DNA of 64,000 nt from assembly GCA_963513935.1 (NCBI GenBank), contig OY740776.1, forward strand, positions 11,562,724 to 11,626,723. Reading direction: 5' to 3'. Position 1 is the first letter of the stretch. Every line of letters starts with the position of its first letter. The position numbers and the translations under genes are program-made. The notes under the pieces are model-generated. The model ran no database searches. It had not been told where the DNA came from and saw only the letters and a list, made by a program, of their open reading frames with translations. This document shows, piece by piece, positions 43,432-55,220 of the stretch. Origin of the DNA: Aphrophora alni (taxonomy: Eukaryota > Arthropoda > Insecta > Hemiptera > Aphrophoridae).

Positions 43432-43520
43432 TAAGTGTGGGTATCAAATAAAACTAGAGGTTATACTGATTACGAATATGTATTTTTATTTGACGAAGAG
43501 ATATTTTTGGCGCTAGGCTG
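42895..43520 (+). repeat. D2 repeat, partial copy and full copy
   Basis: The latter part of D2 lies at 42895-42985 and a full copy at 43185-43520. The words TATTATGTGTGGGGTATCAA and TTTATTTGACGA occur twice about 540 bp apart. A poly-T run of about 40 lies at 43388-43427 inside the second copy. Confidence 0.6.
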
Positions 43521-44889
43521 TTTAAAAGACTACGATTTTATGAAAATAACTGCCCTATAACTGCCCTATGGACACTATGTCGTCTGGTTTTAAAACACCC
43601 TTGACCCTTATATTTAGCGAAAATTCACAAAGCAGTATTTTTTAAGAAATTACTTTTTTTTGTGTCCTTGAATGCTTCACTAGAACAAAATTAAAACCGA
43701 TTTTGAGAATATCATAATTTTGTGATTTTGTCATGGCAGCTACCCCTAATTTTGGGCTATCGAAAAATGAAAAAAAAAATGTCGCGAGATATGACCAAAA
43801 TAAGCCTATATGCCTGACAATCGGTTCACAGTTTTGGCTCTATAAAAACCAGATAGACGTCATTCCCAAAAAATCTCACTTTTGCCCTCAGAACATTTCA
43901 AAATTTTGAGCAAAAAAATTTGACAAAGATTTTTAACCGATCACAATACATTCTCAATAATAGGTATACTTGAGAGAGTAAAAATTAATAGTAATTTACA
44001 AAGTATGTTAAAAACCTTAAATTTAAATTGTAACTCAAACAAGCATTAAGATTTTAATAATAGACTGTTCATTAATTTGCAATTATGTATGTTACAGGTG
44101 AGACAATAACGCAGCCTAGTGGCACAATTTGTAAGTAGTTTTATTAAGGCTCGTTTAATTTCTTATCTCAATTACTGTTTGTGGTATTATTTGATTTACA
44201 AGCTATCAGCTGTAATGTCGAAGGTCACGTGATGTTAATGAAACCAGCGTCAGCCCTGAAATGCAATCAAACTTGACCTCCAACTGATGTCTGAGACTTT
44301 ATTGATTCTGGTGTTGGTATTCCCTGTTTATAATGATAACAAAAACTGCATCTCAGAAATTGATTTGAAATGAAATACAATTTGATTAGTTGTTTTGTGA
44401 ATATACGTAACGGGTTTTTCTAAGGAATTAGCAATTTTTTTTTCTTGTTCCATTTATTTTTACCGTCTGTACGTATAATAGAGTAAGTTTTGTGAACAGT
44501 AAAAAATCGGTGTCGAGTTTTTTGCGTATATATCCGATTTAGGTCTGGTGGTTTTTGGAATGATGTCTCCGTAGTCGAAACGCGTTAATAGATTTTAGTC
44601 AATTAGGAAAATGAATTTTTTTAGGCCGTAGAATATACAATCATTGTACAACCTTTATGTGTTTTCACAAGATAACATTATTATTTTAGAATTATTCATT
44701 TAAGAAATTAGTAGTCCACTGTTAATCTATGGGTTCAGAAATTCAATAGTCTTGCCTTTGCTATTTTTACAACACTTTTGGGTGCACAACATAAATTAAA
44801 ACTGTAAAAAGTTAGGCTAAACAATTAGGATAATCATTTTTTTGAGGCGACTTTAGGACCATAAAATCCTCTCTTCCACGTAACCTTTA
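43521..44889. other. Intergenic DNA
   Basis: A stretch at 43600-43830 belongs to the AAACCGATTTTGAGAAT-type dispersed family. At about 44555-44590 GGAATGATGTCTCCGTAGTC followed by GAAACGCGTTAA is a decayed hammerhead-like motif with a self-complementary ACGCGT. No gene. Confidence 0.4.
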
Positions 44890-46350
44890 AATCATATTAC
44901 AAAATACATCAAAATTATAAGTGAAATTTATTAATAAAGAAGTAAGAACTATAAAATATTAATTACTTCCAAAACATATATCAAAATTATAAGTGAAATT
45001 AATTAATTAAGAAGTAAGAAACTATAAAATATTAATTACTTCTAAATCTTATTTCAAAATACTGCAAAATTATTAGTGAAATAAATAAATAAAGAATTAA
45101 GAACTATACAATATTAATTACTTCTAAAACATATTACAAAATACACCAAAATTATTAGTGAAATTTATTAATAAAGAAGTAAGAAACTATGAAATATTAA
45201 TTACTTTTTAAACATATTACAAAATACACCAAAATTATAAGTGAAATTTATTAATAAAGAAGTAAGAAACTATAATATAATAATAACTACTTCCAAAACA
45301 TATTACAAAATATATCACAATTATAAGTGAAATTAATTAATAAAGAAGTAAGAAACTACAAAATATCAATTACTTCTAAAACATATAACAAAATACATCA
45401 AAACTAATAGTGAAATTAATAAATAAAGAAGTAAAGAACTATACAATATTAATTACTTCTAAAACATATAACAAAATACATCAAAATTAATAGTGAAATA
45501 AATAAATAAAGAAGTAAGAACTATACAATATTAATTACTTCTAAAACATATTATAAAATACACCAAAATAATAAGTGAAATTAATTAATAAAGAAGTAAG
45601 AAACTATGAAATATTAATTACTTCCAAAACTTATTACAAAATACATCAAAATTAATAGTGAAATAAATAAATAAAGAAGTAAGAAACTATAAACTATTAA
45701 TTACTTCCAAAACATATTACAAAATACATCAAAATTATAAGCGAAATTTATTAATAAAGAAGTAAGAAACTATGAAATATTAATTACGTTTAAAATATAT
45801 TATAAAATACACCAAAATTAATAGTAAAATATATAAAAAATGAAGTAAGAAACTATAAAATATTAATTACTTCCAAAACATATTACAAAATACATCAAAA
45901 TTATAAGCGAAATTTATTAATAAAGAAGTAAGAAACTATGAAATATTAATTACGTTTAAAATATATTATAAAATACACCAAAATTAATAGTAAAATAAAT
46001 AAAAAATGAAGTAAGAAATTATAAAATATTAATTACTTCCAAAACATATTACAAAATACATCAAAATTATAAGCGAAATTTATTAATAAAGAAGGAAGAA
46101 ACTATGAAATATTAATTACGTCTAAAACATATTACAAAATGCAGCAAAATTATAAGTGAAATAAATTAATTAAGAAGTAAGAAACTATAAAATATTAATT
46201 ACTTCTAAAACATATTACAAAATGCAGCAAAATTAATATTGAAATTAATAAATAAATAAGTAAGAACTATACAATATTAATTACTTCTAAAACATATTAC
46301 AAAATACAGCAAAATTATTAGTGAAATTTATTAATAAAGAAGTAAGAATC
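44890..46350. repeat. AT-rich satellite, unit about 83 bp, roughly 17 copies
   Basis: The unit runs AATTACTTCTAAAACATATT, ACAAAATACATCAAAATTAT, AAGTGAAATTTATTAATAAA, GAAGTAAGAAACTATAAAAT plus a few bases. Most steps are 82-83 bp; one early step is shorter through a small deletion. Neighbouring pairs near 45700-46060 are more alike than others, pointing to local two-unit amplification. No open frame. Confidence 0.88.
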
Positions 46351-47755
46351 TTTAAAATAAAATAACTTTTAAAAACATAATATACTAAACTGAAAAAAAT
46401 AAAAATAAACACATTTATCTTCAATGTAAAATATAACAAATATGTGTGCAATATATAACTATATGTAAAAGTAAATTGTGTTGTACAAAAAATCAAACAT
46501 ACACTCAGGAACACTCTCCAAAACACCAAAACACGTTCAAACACTAGTGGATATGTGATATCTCAAAAACTAATGAAAGCTGTATGATGGAAGTGGATAA
46601 CGTCAATATGATACAAAGTTAATGGTGGATTGTTTTAAAAGGTAGTTATATTGCTTATAAAAGTTCTTTCGTTCACAATTTTGAGTTGTTATTGCGGCTT
46701 TTAATGAAATTTGACAGAGTTGTAATTTTCTTTGGTTAATTTTGGCTGGATATAATTTGGATGAAAAGAGATTTTATAATGTTGAAACAATTCCATGGAG
46801 GGATTATCAAAGTTAAATATACCACTAACCGGTAGTTCCAGTTAGAATATTATATTTCAGCTATTTACTTCTTTTTAATCAATGAAATAATTATTTTAAA
46901 TATTTAATCTATCAGGATCTATGAGAATGATTCTCTCCCCTAATATATACCTTAACCCCCTCTTTCAAAAGTGTGACAACAATTTCAACTCCCCTTAAAC
47001 ACCAGAAAAGGTATTATAGTAGGTATGGTAGAGGTTTTACGTTGATGTAGCAATCCATTTAAATTAAATCGAAGTGTATCACAACTTATTTTACTCTCTG
47101 TTATATTTTAAACCCTGAGATCAGAACCTAATTTTATCATAATTATTAGCGTTTAATCTGTTCGCTTCGTATATCCATTCTTTATTACTGGATTGACCTT
47201 AATTATAAGTTACTTTCCAAATTCGAAATTCCTGTTAGCCGAGGTATATTATCAAAGCACTATCCCACAGGTAGACGGAACATTGATGTAGTTCCACCAA
47301 AAGTGTACGAAAAATTACAGTTTTTGAATTGGTGTGAGAAAGTTTGTGCATTGCCCACCGTTAATCGAATGTGTTTGACAAACGCAACTCGAGAGTTATG
47401 ATGGAATTTGAAATCAGTTTTCCCGGCAAGATAATGCTGGCCTAGAAGCTATGCATATCATGCTTCAGTATACTCGGTGTAGGTAGTTTGCTAATGTATG
47501 GAGGGTAAATAAAGCCTTAGGGTTTCTATTAGCAGGGGCTGCTGAAGAAGGGAGAAGGGATGAATGTCACTTCCAGACTTAACACAGCTCACCACATAAT
47601 GTGAGATATTGATGAGAGTATAACACGCTGTACAGCGTGATCAATATACGTGTGTCAGCCGTTTTATTTGGAAAGTATTTGATAAGTAGAGTGATCGAAA
47701 AGTTGCGCACTTCGAAAAATTAATTAAGTACATATTATTGTATTTTATAGCCTTA
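46351..47755. other. Intergenic DNA with inverted copy of the 27261 repeat
   Basis: At 46958-47108 the 27261 repeat occurs in reverse orientation (GTTTTACGTTGATGTAGCAA, CGAAGTGTATCACAACTTAT). GAGAAAGTTTGTGCA is at about 47336. No gene. Confidence 0.45.
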
Positions 47756-48030
47756 CATGTATTATTTGGAATGCAGTTTGTGTAGGCCAAACAGACCGTA
47801 GTTTTAAATGTAGGTTAAGTGAACATGAAAGAAGTTGGCGTTTGAACCACAATGATTCTAGTTTTTCTAACAATTTAAAAATTCATTTAGTGTCAGTTTT
47901 TTTTCCAGTAATGTTAATTTTAAGATTCTCCATGTCAATGAAAAAAGTAGGAAATGAAATTCATTGGAAATATTAAATATTAACCGATTATTTTATAAAG
48001 ATGTTAGCCATGTTTTAAATAAAAGGTAGA
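47756..48030 (+). pseudogene. Penelope-like element GIY-YIG C-terminal fragment
   Basis: The frame reads CVGQTDRSFKCRLSEHERSW, RLNHNDSSFSNNLKIHL. After a frameshift it reads NFKILHVNEKSRK, a stop, then NSLEILNINRLFYKDVSHVL. VGQTxRSFKxRLxEH followed by a SSFSNNL block and an ILH...NSLEILNINR tail is the order seen in the GIY-YIG endonuclease part of Penelope-like elements. The reverse transcriptase is missing. Confidence 0.75.
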
Positions 48031-48288
48031 ATTTTTGTCAAATTCATCTCTATTGAAACCATTATCTGCCCTTTGACCAGACGTCTCCTAATCACCTCCA
48101 CACCCTGTCCGTTTACCTTTGTTTGCTAACCAAGTAACTGTTCTTTCTTTAATCTGTGTTAATCGGCCTCGTAAATGACGTCACTGGCGAAACCTTGGTC
48201 GGCAAGACTCAATAAAAAGCAGAATTTTACTAAAAATAGTGTTTGTAGTTTTCTTTCCTATAATACTTAATACTAACGTTTACATGTT

Positions 48289-48545
48289 TTACAACATGTG
48301 TTCAAAATGTCTGCCTTGTTCAATAATGCATGGAGGAACTCGTTTTACCACGTTTGTGGCCACTTTGTGGATTACGCCTACACTGATATTGTTATTCTCC
48401 GATGTTGTGTTCATCTTCAGTTTATCCAGTGCTTGCGGCCTGTTTTTATAAACCTTTTCTTTAAGGTGACCCAACAGGGAAAAATCTAGAAGTGTTAAAC
48501 CGGGAGAATGTGGGGCCGTAATCTTTTAGAGATGATATTTGCCAA
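48289..48545 (-). pseudogene. DDE transposase C-terminal fragment
   Basis: On minus the frame reads KITAPHSPGLTLLDFSLLGH, LKEKVYKNRPQALDKLK, ending PPCIIEQGRHFEHML and a stop. It matches the SPDLTPLDFFLWGxLKxKVY...GGHFEHLL end of mariner/IS630-like transposases common in insects. The expected catalytic Asp in SPDL is Gly here. The frame is open to the stop, but the N-terminal two thirds are missing. Confidence 0.85.
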
Positions 48546-49084
48546 AAAACTCGCGTAAGAAATACATTTTTTCATTGGTCCCCTAGATTTGTTGTTGGTA
48601 ATATCAGTTTTAGAAATAATTCAAAAGTTTCTATATACAGAAACATTTTTATTTCTATGTGCGAAACCTTTTTATCTGTATTTTAAAGAGAGTCAAGTGG
48701 CAACTCCCCTGAACATTTTACGTGCTAATTGTGGATATGCGGACCAACCTTTTTGTGTACATCAAACAGGAGCTAATTTATTTAAAACAATACTGAAATT
48801 TGTGGTGATAATACTAACCTAACCTCCTTGTGGTCATTTCTGCCACTGCAAATCTGATCTACGTTTTTTTTTTTTTTTTTTTTTTTACCGAAAACATGAC
48901 GTTAGGTTAGGTTATGTTATATATTTAAATAGACTGATGAAATTGTTCAGTGTAAAACCAAACTAAATCAGCAAAATAACAACTCAAACCGCTATAAAAT
49001 ACAAACAGTGATTCTCGTAAGAGTGTTGCAGTAGCACTGACCTCGTAGAATAACAGTGGTGCGAGTAAAATTCATGGTTATGTT
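48546..49084. other. Intergenic DNA
   Basis: A 77-codon plus frame (48589-48822) has no motif. A poly-T run lies near 48865-48885 and GTTAGGTTAGGTTATG at 48901. Upstream traces of the transposase (FLREFFGK on minus, near 48560) suggest that fragment extends a little further. Confidence 0.4.
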
Positions 49085-49866
49085 ATTTTTGTTTGTTATG
49101 GGTAACAGAACCTAAAAATATTCGCAAAAGCATTTTTCGAGTTTTAAATGTACACAAAAGTGGAATTTTTAACTTAAATGACAAAAAACGCGTAAACCTA
49201 TTACTCAAATACCATGAAGTTGACTGTACATCACCAAACTGCGACTGTTTACCTATTACTCTTGTAGATGAAATTAAATACTTAGGATTATTTGTTGACA
49301 GCAGGCTTAGTTGGAAGATTCACATAAATTACATAAAAGATAAGGTTATTAAATATACAAGGATTTTCTATTTACTTAGACCCTTTTGTAGTCAGGACCT
49401 ATTACGAACTTTGTACTTTGCCTTTGTTAATTCGAAGTTAGAGTATGCTTTGACATTATGGGGAGGCACATATAATACTACAATGAAAGCAATTGTTGTT
49501 CAACAAAACTCATTTTTTCGTATTATAGATAATAAATCAAAATTAGAACAAGCTTTGCCTATTTATAGAAAATTTGAGATTCTACCTGTAAAGAATTTGT
49601 ATATTTATAAGGCATTAAAAGTTTATTATAATAAGAGTAACAAACAAAGAGAAGATATTCGAAATCCTACTGTAATCCTTAGAAATAGATTGAATGCGTA
49701 TGTTCCACGACCTAGACTTACCTTATATAAAAAAGTTTTCACCTATCTTGCTCCGAAATTTTATAATTACTTGCCCCATCAAATTAAAATTGTTAAAAAG
49801 TTAAGTAAATTCTTAAGAGTGTTAAAAACATATCTTCTGTTTCATGATAATATTTCTGTTTTATGA
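49085..49866 (+). pseudogene. LINE reverse transcriptase, C-terminal 258 codons, open
   Basis: The frame reads through to a stop at 49864-49866 with no true start codon: it opens by truncation inside the palm domain. Motifs in order are DEIKYLGLFVDSRLSWKIHI (the KYLG motif after the catalytic box), LLRTLYFAFVNSKLEYALTL WGG (thumb), QNSFFRII and ...VFTYLAPKFYNYLPHQIK (C-terminal motif). It has no internal stop, so it is a younger copy than the one at 14415. The upstream endonuclease and YADD are absent, so it cannot act alone. Confidence 0.88.
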
Positions 49867-50335
49867 CTGTTTAGAATAAGATATGACCTATAAGGAATAT
49901 TTTTTGTGTTGTTTTATTGTTAGGTTTAAGAATACTTAATTGTTTTAGGGTAAGATTTTTTTTTGTGTTAACTAAGATATATTTTTTCTATTTTGGCATA
50001 ATTAATATTATTTATATATAAAAAAATAAATAAATAAATGTTTGTCCTATATAAATAATAAGTAGCTTTTTGTCTTTTGTTGTTTCTTCCATGTTGAGAG
50101 ATGAACATATTTTAACAAAGTTCGGTGAATCACCAAATGTAACCGATCAGCCGCCACCTCTTCTCTAGCTCTTGTCTTATAGATTTTAAGTTTCATGTGT
50201 ATCACCCCAAACAGGTTTTTTTTTATAAACCTCGGGGTTAGACTTTATTAGTCTTAAGTTTGTAAAGTTTGTAATCTGAACATGTATATGTATATATTTG
50301 ACTAATAAAGATATTTCATTTCATTTTCATTTTCG
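49867..50335 (+). mobile_element. LINE 3' UTR with two tails
   Basis: AT-rich UTR ends in an (AAAT)n tail at 50021-50039, which fits the LINE above. A second LINE 3' end follows: near 50200-50237 ACCCCAAACAGG and AACCTCGGGGTTA can form a hairpin, and AATAAAGATATTTCATTTC, ATTTTCATTTT ends at about 50334. The same hairpin words occur in the minus-strand LINE end at 61171. Two elements side by side, or one with an internal tail. Confidence 0.6.
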
Positions 50336-51699
50336 AAGACACAAGTGCTGATAAACCCTTTATCTGATAATATAATTTATTGTTTCCTACAAGGAACTAG
50401 AGACAAATTTTTGAACATTAGAAATACATTATCTGACGACGCTGGGTTAGTAACATGATGGTGCCCATCAAATTGTATCTTATAGCGTTCCGATATTTTC
50501 CATTTATTTAGAGTCCAGGTGTAAAATAATACATAAAAAAATCATTACCAAATGCTGGTTTGTGTAGAAAATATACCTTCAATATATACCCTCAAAGTTT
50601 ATATACTTACTGTCGAAAACACCCCTGACACCTGACACTCTAGAAGGCTTTGGAATTTAGTTTGTCACTCTGACATTTCCAACCCCTCTCTAAGGGTGGT
50701 AGATTTTAACATATTGTGACATTTAATTTTCATCGTAATTTTATCGCGCTGTATTGACGTTATTGCTGCGGCGTCTGTTGTATTATTTTTAACAAACAAA
50801 TTGCACAAACTTTTTGCTTTTGGTAATACGTTGAATTCGCCGTATTTTTATGGTAGACGATTCGTTGGATGTAGATTTTTTTAAACTATCCAAAATGAGC
50901 TGTTTCGAACCGTTATAAGCAATTCAGGTACAAAGTTTAAAATCTTTTAATTTGTAATTCGGGCGCCAATTTAAAATTTACTGTCCAATTTTTTCCTGGT
51001 TTACGAACTATCCAAAGGTGCCTGAAACCTAGCCTTTATAACAAATTTGAGTAAACAACCTCGACCTCTATAAGCCCACACAAATACGAGTGATTCTCTT
51101 ATCGTGGTCAATATTCGTATTATTGATCGTATACTATTAATCTGATAATAAATTTTAAACCCGTTGTGACTTTTTCATACAATTTTAAAATTTGTTTTGC
51201 AAACCCTGAAAAATGGTAGCCTTTTTCCAATATGGCTGCTGACTTTTTAATTTCACATAATTACCTATTTTTAATTTTGTTTTCGGATTCTATTCAAAAT
51301 TTTCACTTGTACAGTAGTTAGTTTTGATAAACCTACTCGCAGAGGCGATTAAAGTTTCAAACATTTGAAGAATTTTCAGGAAGTGATATTCATACTTATC
51401 AATATTTAATCAAAATAAAAATATACGCAGACATAATCTGTGATGTATAAATGTTGCCGGGTTATTTGCGACGGATTATTTCCGTCGAAGTACCGTTTCC
51501 GACGGTTTCTAAGTTGAAATGGTTGACCAGGGTTATATCCGACGATTTTATGTCGTTATACATTTGGCAACACTGCACATTCCAAACATAGTAAAAGCAT
51601 AACTCATATTTATTATTACAATAGATACCCTGTCAACAGCTTGTCACTATAACCCGAAACAATACAATGAGTAAACCTATGTCTCTGCCATCTATAGTA
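50336..51699. other. Intergenic DNA, nothing recognised
   Basis: TGGGTTAGTAACATGATGG at 50445 is also found with small changes near 3567 and 61975, a short dispersed word. TTGCACAAACTTT occurs at 50802. No coding frame of interest. Confidence 0.4.
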
Positions 51700-51715
51700 T
51701 AAATATAGAATTTTA

Positions 51716-51785
51716 TAAAAAGGTCCTGGGTCCGATTCTCAGTCTATGTCGTATATTTTTCACTTGAAATATTATTGTAAATTCA
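51716..51785 (+). repeat. tRNA-derived SINE, 3' part only
   Basis: Bases from AAAAGGTCCTGGGTCCGATT to TATTATTGTAAAT match the second half of the copy at 51980-52085. The A-box part is absent. The B box has one change (GGTCCGATTCT). Confidence 0.6.
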
Positions 51786-51979
51786 ATACTTGCTAGTAAA
51801 AACATATAAGCAGAAAAATCAAATAATTAAAAAATCAATAAATGCATGCGTAAGGGCTGAAAAATGAGTAAAAATTAATTTCAATGTCGCATATGCGTGG
51901 TAATTAATTTGGAAACTCAAAATTGCAGCAATTAAACGTAAAGTCAAGTGAGAAGTATACGCCCTATACTGGGAAGCGA

Positions 51980-52085
51980 CTAAGGATAGCTCAGTTAGTA
52001 GAGCATTGTCGCGTAAAGCCAAAGGTCCTGGGTTCGATTCCCAGTCTAGGTCGTATATTTTTCACTTGAAATATTATTGTAAATA
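51980..52085 (+). repeat. tRNA-derived SINE
   Basis: TAGCTCAGTTAGTAGAGC is a pol III A box with D-arm and GGTTCGATTCC a perfect B box. The T-arm CTGGGTTCGATTCCCAG folds fully. The acceptor stem (CTAAGGA against TCTAGGT) mispairs and the anticodon loop lacks U33, so this is not a working tRNA. A shared tail CGTATATTTTTCACTTGAAA follows in both copies. The parent tRNA is not identified. Confidence 0.7.
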
Positions 52086-53129
52086 TAGAATCTTTCAGAT
52101 TTTAAATTATCGAGTTATGTGTTGTGCTCCTCTCAAGTTGTTTAGGTTAGGTTAGATATATAATGAACTGGACTGCGTGTTAATCAAATATTAGGGGAAC
52201 TTTAAACCACCTTAATACAAATTTTAAGTTAGTTTCAGATTTTTAGTTTTAGTTTCTAAAATGACTCCAAGCTATGATGACGATTTCCACTTTTTTTATG
52301 TTCTAGTTTTATCACTTGTCAACAAAAGCTGATCTTTACTCTCGAAACGTCTTATATTAGTTGTTAAATACACAACCTTGAATTAAACCATAAGAAAAAT
52401 ATGAACAATCCATCTCTGTGAAATAAATTTAATAACAGAATAGTGATGAAATTTCTGTTTACTCCTTTAAAACACTTGTTCCACTGTGCTTAGACATTGA
52501 CTTTAGAAGGAAACACATCAGTTACAGTAAGTTAAACTTCATTCAGAGGCAAGTTAATAATACATAGCGGTTTGTCAGACAAAGGAATACTTAAGCCTGA
52601 TTTACAATGCAGTATTTGTGTTTGGTTAGGAAATGTAGCAACCAAGTCAAACAATGGGATTGTGTGCTTTCTGACATATTTATATAAAATATTTAGGGGA
52701 TTTTTTTTTTTAAACCAAAACGCAGTAGCATTCTCCAGCATGAATTTACCCTTGAGGTTTATTAGTCGAGGAAATCTCATAAAACGGAGGCCATACTCCA
52801 TTTTAACAGCACGTTGCTTCTCTCTCTCTCCGTGATAGGGGAAGGGTGCTCCTCCCTGCCAGAGTCCCTCTAGATAGAGTGAGGTGTCACCAAATACCCC
52901 ACTAGCTCTGTATGCTATTACCTTCAGTGCAACTTGAAGAGTAGAAGTCTTTGAGGCTGTTTGTATTACCTACACTCACTGGACGATGAGTTCGCCAACT
53001 CCTTAGAAGTAGCCTACTCGTAATTAGGCAACAGGTTTTACTCTATATACAGTGTGTTCCATAAGTATAATATTGAAAATAGTGCAAAACATCGCTCGCA
53101 TGTCTTCATTCACCCATTCCCAAAAATAT
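52086..53129. other. Intergenic DNA
   Basis: A hammerhead-like remnant lies at 52311-52358 (plus: CACTTGTCAACAAAAG, loop, CTCTC, GAAACGTCTTA). An 89-codon minus frame at 52532-52801 has no recognised family. TACAGTGTGTTCCATAAGTA at 53047 is a terminus of the TACAGGGTGT group. Confidence 0.4.
52311..52358 (+). ncRNA. Hammerhead-like motif, dispersed copy
   Basis: CAC, TTGTCAAC, AAAAG, loop, CTCTC, GAAAC, GTC, TTA. Same order as the 34.5 kb monomers, with stem II and stem I partly lost. Confidence 0.3.
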
Positions 53130-54570
53130 ATAAAATCCTGACAAAGCTGTTAGTCCGTTAGATTTCTGTCATAAACTTGCTTTGCTTGTGTCATAAACTT
53201 AACTTACTTGAGTCATAAACAGACCTTTTTGATGTCTTAATCTTGCCTCTCTTTTGTTATAAACTTGCTTCTCTCGTGTTATAATTTTGCTTCACTTGTG
53301 TCATAAACTTCCCTTTCTTTTGTCATAAACTGACCTTTGTGATGTCTTAATCTTGCCTCTCTTTTGTTATAAACTTGCTTCTCTCGTGTTATAATCTTGC
53401 TTCACTTGTGTCATAAACTTCCCTTTCTTTTGTCATAAACTGACCTTTGTGATGTCTTAATCTTGCCTCTCTTTTGTTATAAACTTGCTTCTCTCGTGTT
53501 ATAATCTTGCTTCATTTGTGTCATAAACTTCCCTTTCTTTTGTCATAAACTGACCTTTTTGATGTCTTAATCTTGCCTCTCTTTTGTTATAAACTTGCTT
53601 CTCTCGTGTTATAATTTTGCTTTACTTGTGTCATAAACTTCCCTTTTTTTGTCATAAACTGACCTTTTTGCTGTCATAAATATGCCTCCCTTGTGTCATA
53701 AACTTGCTTCTCGTCTGTCATAAACTTGCCTCTCGTGTCATAAACTGACCTTTTTGCTGTCATCAATATGCCTCTTGTGTGTCATAAACTTGCTTCTCGT
53801 CTGTCATAACTTGCCTCTCGTGTCGTAAACTTGCTTCACTTGTGTCATAAACTGCCTTCTCTAATATCATTAACTTACTTTGTTATAAACTTGCTTTGTC
53901 ATATCATTATTATGTCATAAACGTGCCTCACTTGTGTCTTAAACTCACACCTATTGTATCATTGTCTTGCCTCTTTAGTGTCATAAACTTGGTTCTATTA
54001 TGTTTTACACTTACCTCTCTTGTGTCATAAACATGTCTACTCATGTGTTATGAACTTGCTTCACTATGTCTTACACTTACCTCTCTTGTGTCATAAACAT
54101 GTCTACCGTGTGTCATAAACTTGCCTCTCTTGTGTCATAAACTTACCTCTCTTGTGTCATAAACTTGCCTCTCACGTGTAATAAGCTTGCTTCACTGGTG
54201 TCATAAACCGACCTTTGCAGTGTCATAAAAATTCCTCTCTTGTGTCACAAACTTGCCCCTCTCGTGTCATAAACTTCCCTCACTCGTACCATCGTACCAT
54301 AAACTTCCCTTTCTTGTGTCATAAACTGACCTTTTTTGGTCTCAAACTTGCCTTTCTCGTGTCGTACACTTGCCTCTCTCGTTTATCAACTTGTCTCTTT
54401 CGTGTCATAAAATTCCTTCTATTATGTCTTACACTTACCTCACTTGTGTCAGAAACTGGCCTCTCCTGTATCATGGACGTTCCTCTCGTATGTCATAAAC
54501 TTTTCTCTCTTGTGTTATAAACTTGCTTTTATTATGTTGTCATAAACTTGCTTCTATTTGTCATAAACGC
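53130..54570 (+). repeat. 22-bp minisatellite organised in 110-bp blocks
   Basis: The basic unit is GTGTCATAAACTTGCCTCTC plus two bases. From 53231 a block of five units (110 bp) starting GATGTCTTAATCTTGCCTCT repeats at 53231, 53341, 53451 and 53561. Further right, units vary more and single units are lost or altered. The unit resembles GTGCTTCACTTGTGCCATAA, the edge of a dispersed repeat at 19685, and that repeat continues directly at 54571. No coding use. Confidence 0.88.
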
Positions 54571-55220
54571 ATCCTTAACGTGAATCGTATTTGATTAAAA
54601 CAGATCTTCCAATGACGACGATTATTAATTTCCAATAAAATTTGAACGAAATTGGGTCAGCCGATTTTCAGAAATTATACCCACGTAGATGATTTTTTAA
54701 TTTTTTTTTACTCATAATTCACGAACAAACATTTATGTAGAAATGTCGACCAATTTATTTTGTTTGGTTACTCCAAGGCTGTAATTGAGGAAAATTTGAT
54801 CAAAATTGTTGGAAGCGATTTTGATAAAATTATAATTTACTGATTTTCTTTTTCTTTTAACAACTACCTCTCCAAATTTTGAGTTATCGGAAATAAAAAT
54901 GCCCAGATATCAAATTTGATAAAAATCGTTTAGACGTTATTCAGTAGAGAAAACAGACACAATTTTAAAATTTAAAAACTAGGCTACCGGAAGGGTGAGG
55001 GATTATAAAAAAAGTAATGTAACAAAATCGGCTCTACTGATTTAGTTTATTTTAATTTTAAAAGTGAATATTAATTACCCAAAACTCAATGCAACATTGC
55101 ATGTTATAAATATAACGGTTCAGGAATAGTCTGTCTAAAGCTTGACTACCGTCATTAAAAGGTAGATTTGAATCAAAATCGTTTTACGCTTAGCGAAGCA
55201 AGTTTAGACGCTATTTAAAT
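54571..55220. repeat. Dispersed non-coding repeat
   Basis: Words TTTGAACGAAATTGGGTCAG, CCGATTTTCAG, AATTTTGAGTTATCG recur near 19850, 38500, 43680 and 60060. It is in the same order after the CATAAAC word as at 19700, so the minisatellite before it looks like an expansion of its edge. Confidence 0.5.

Noticed and set aside
51980..52051. Functional tRNA gene
   Set aside because: The A and B boxes are good, but the acceptor stem mispairs, U33 is missing and a partial second copy with the same tail lies nearby, so it is a SINE.
52532..52801. 89-codon minus ORF as a host gene
   Set aside because: No recognised family, no splice or promoter context, and a plus frame of the same length overlaps it.
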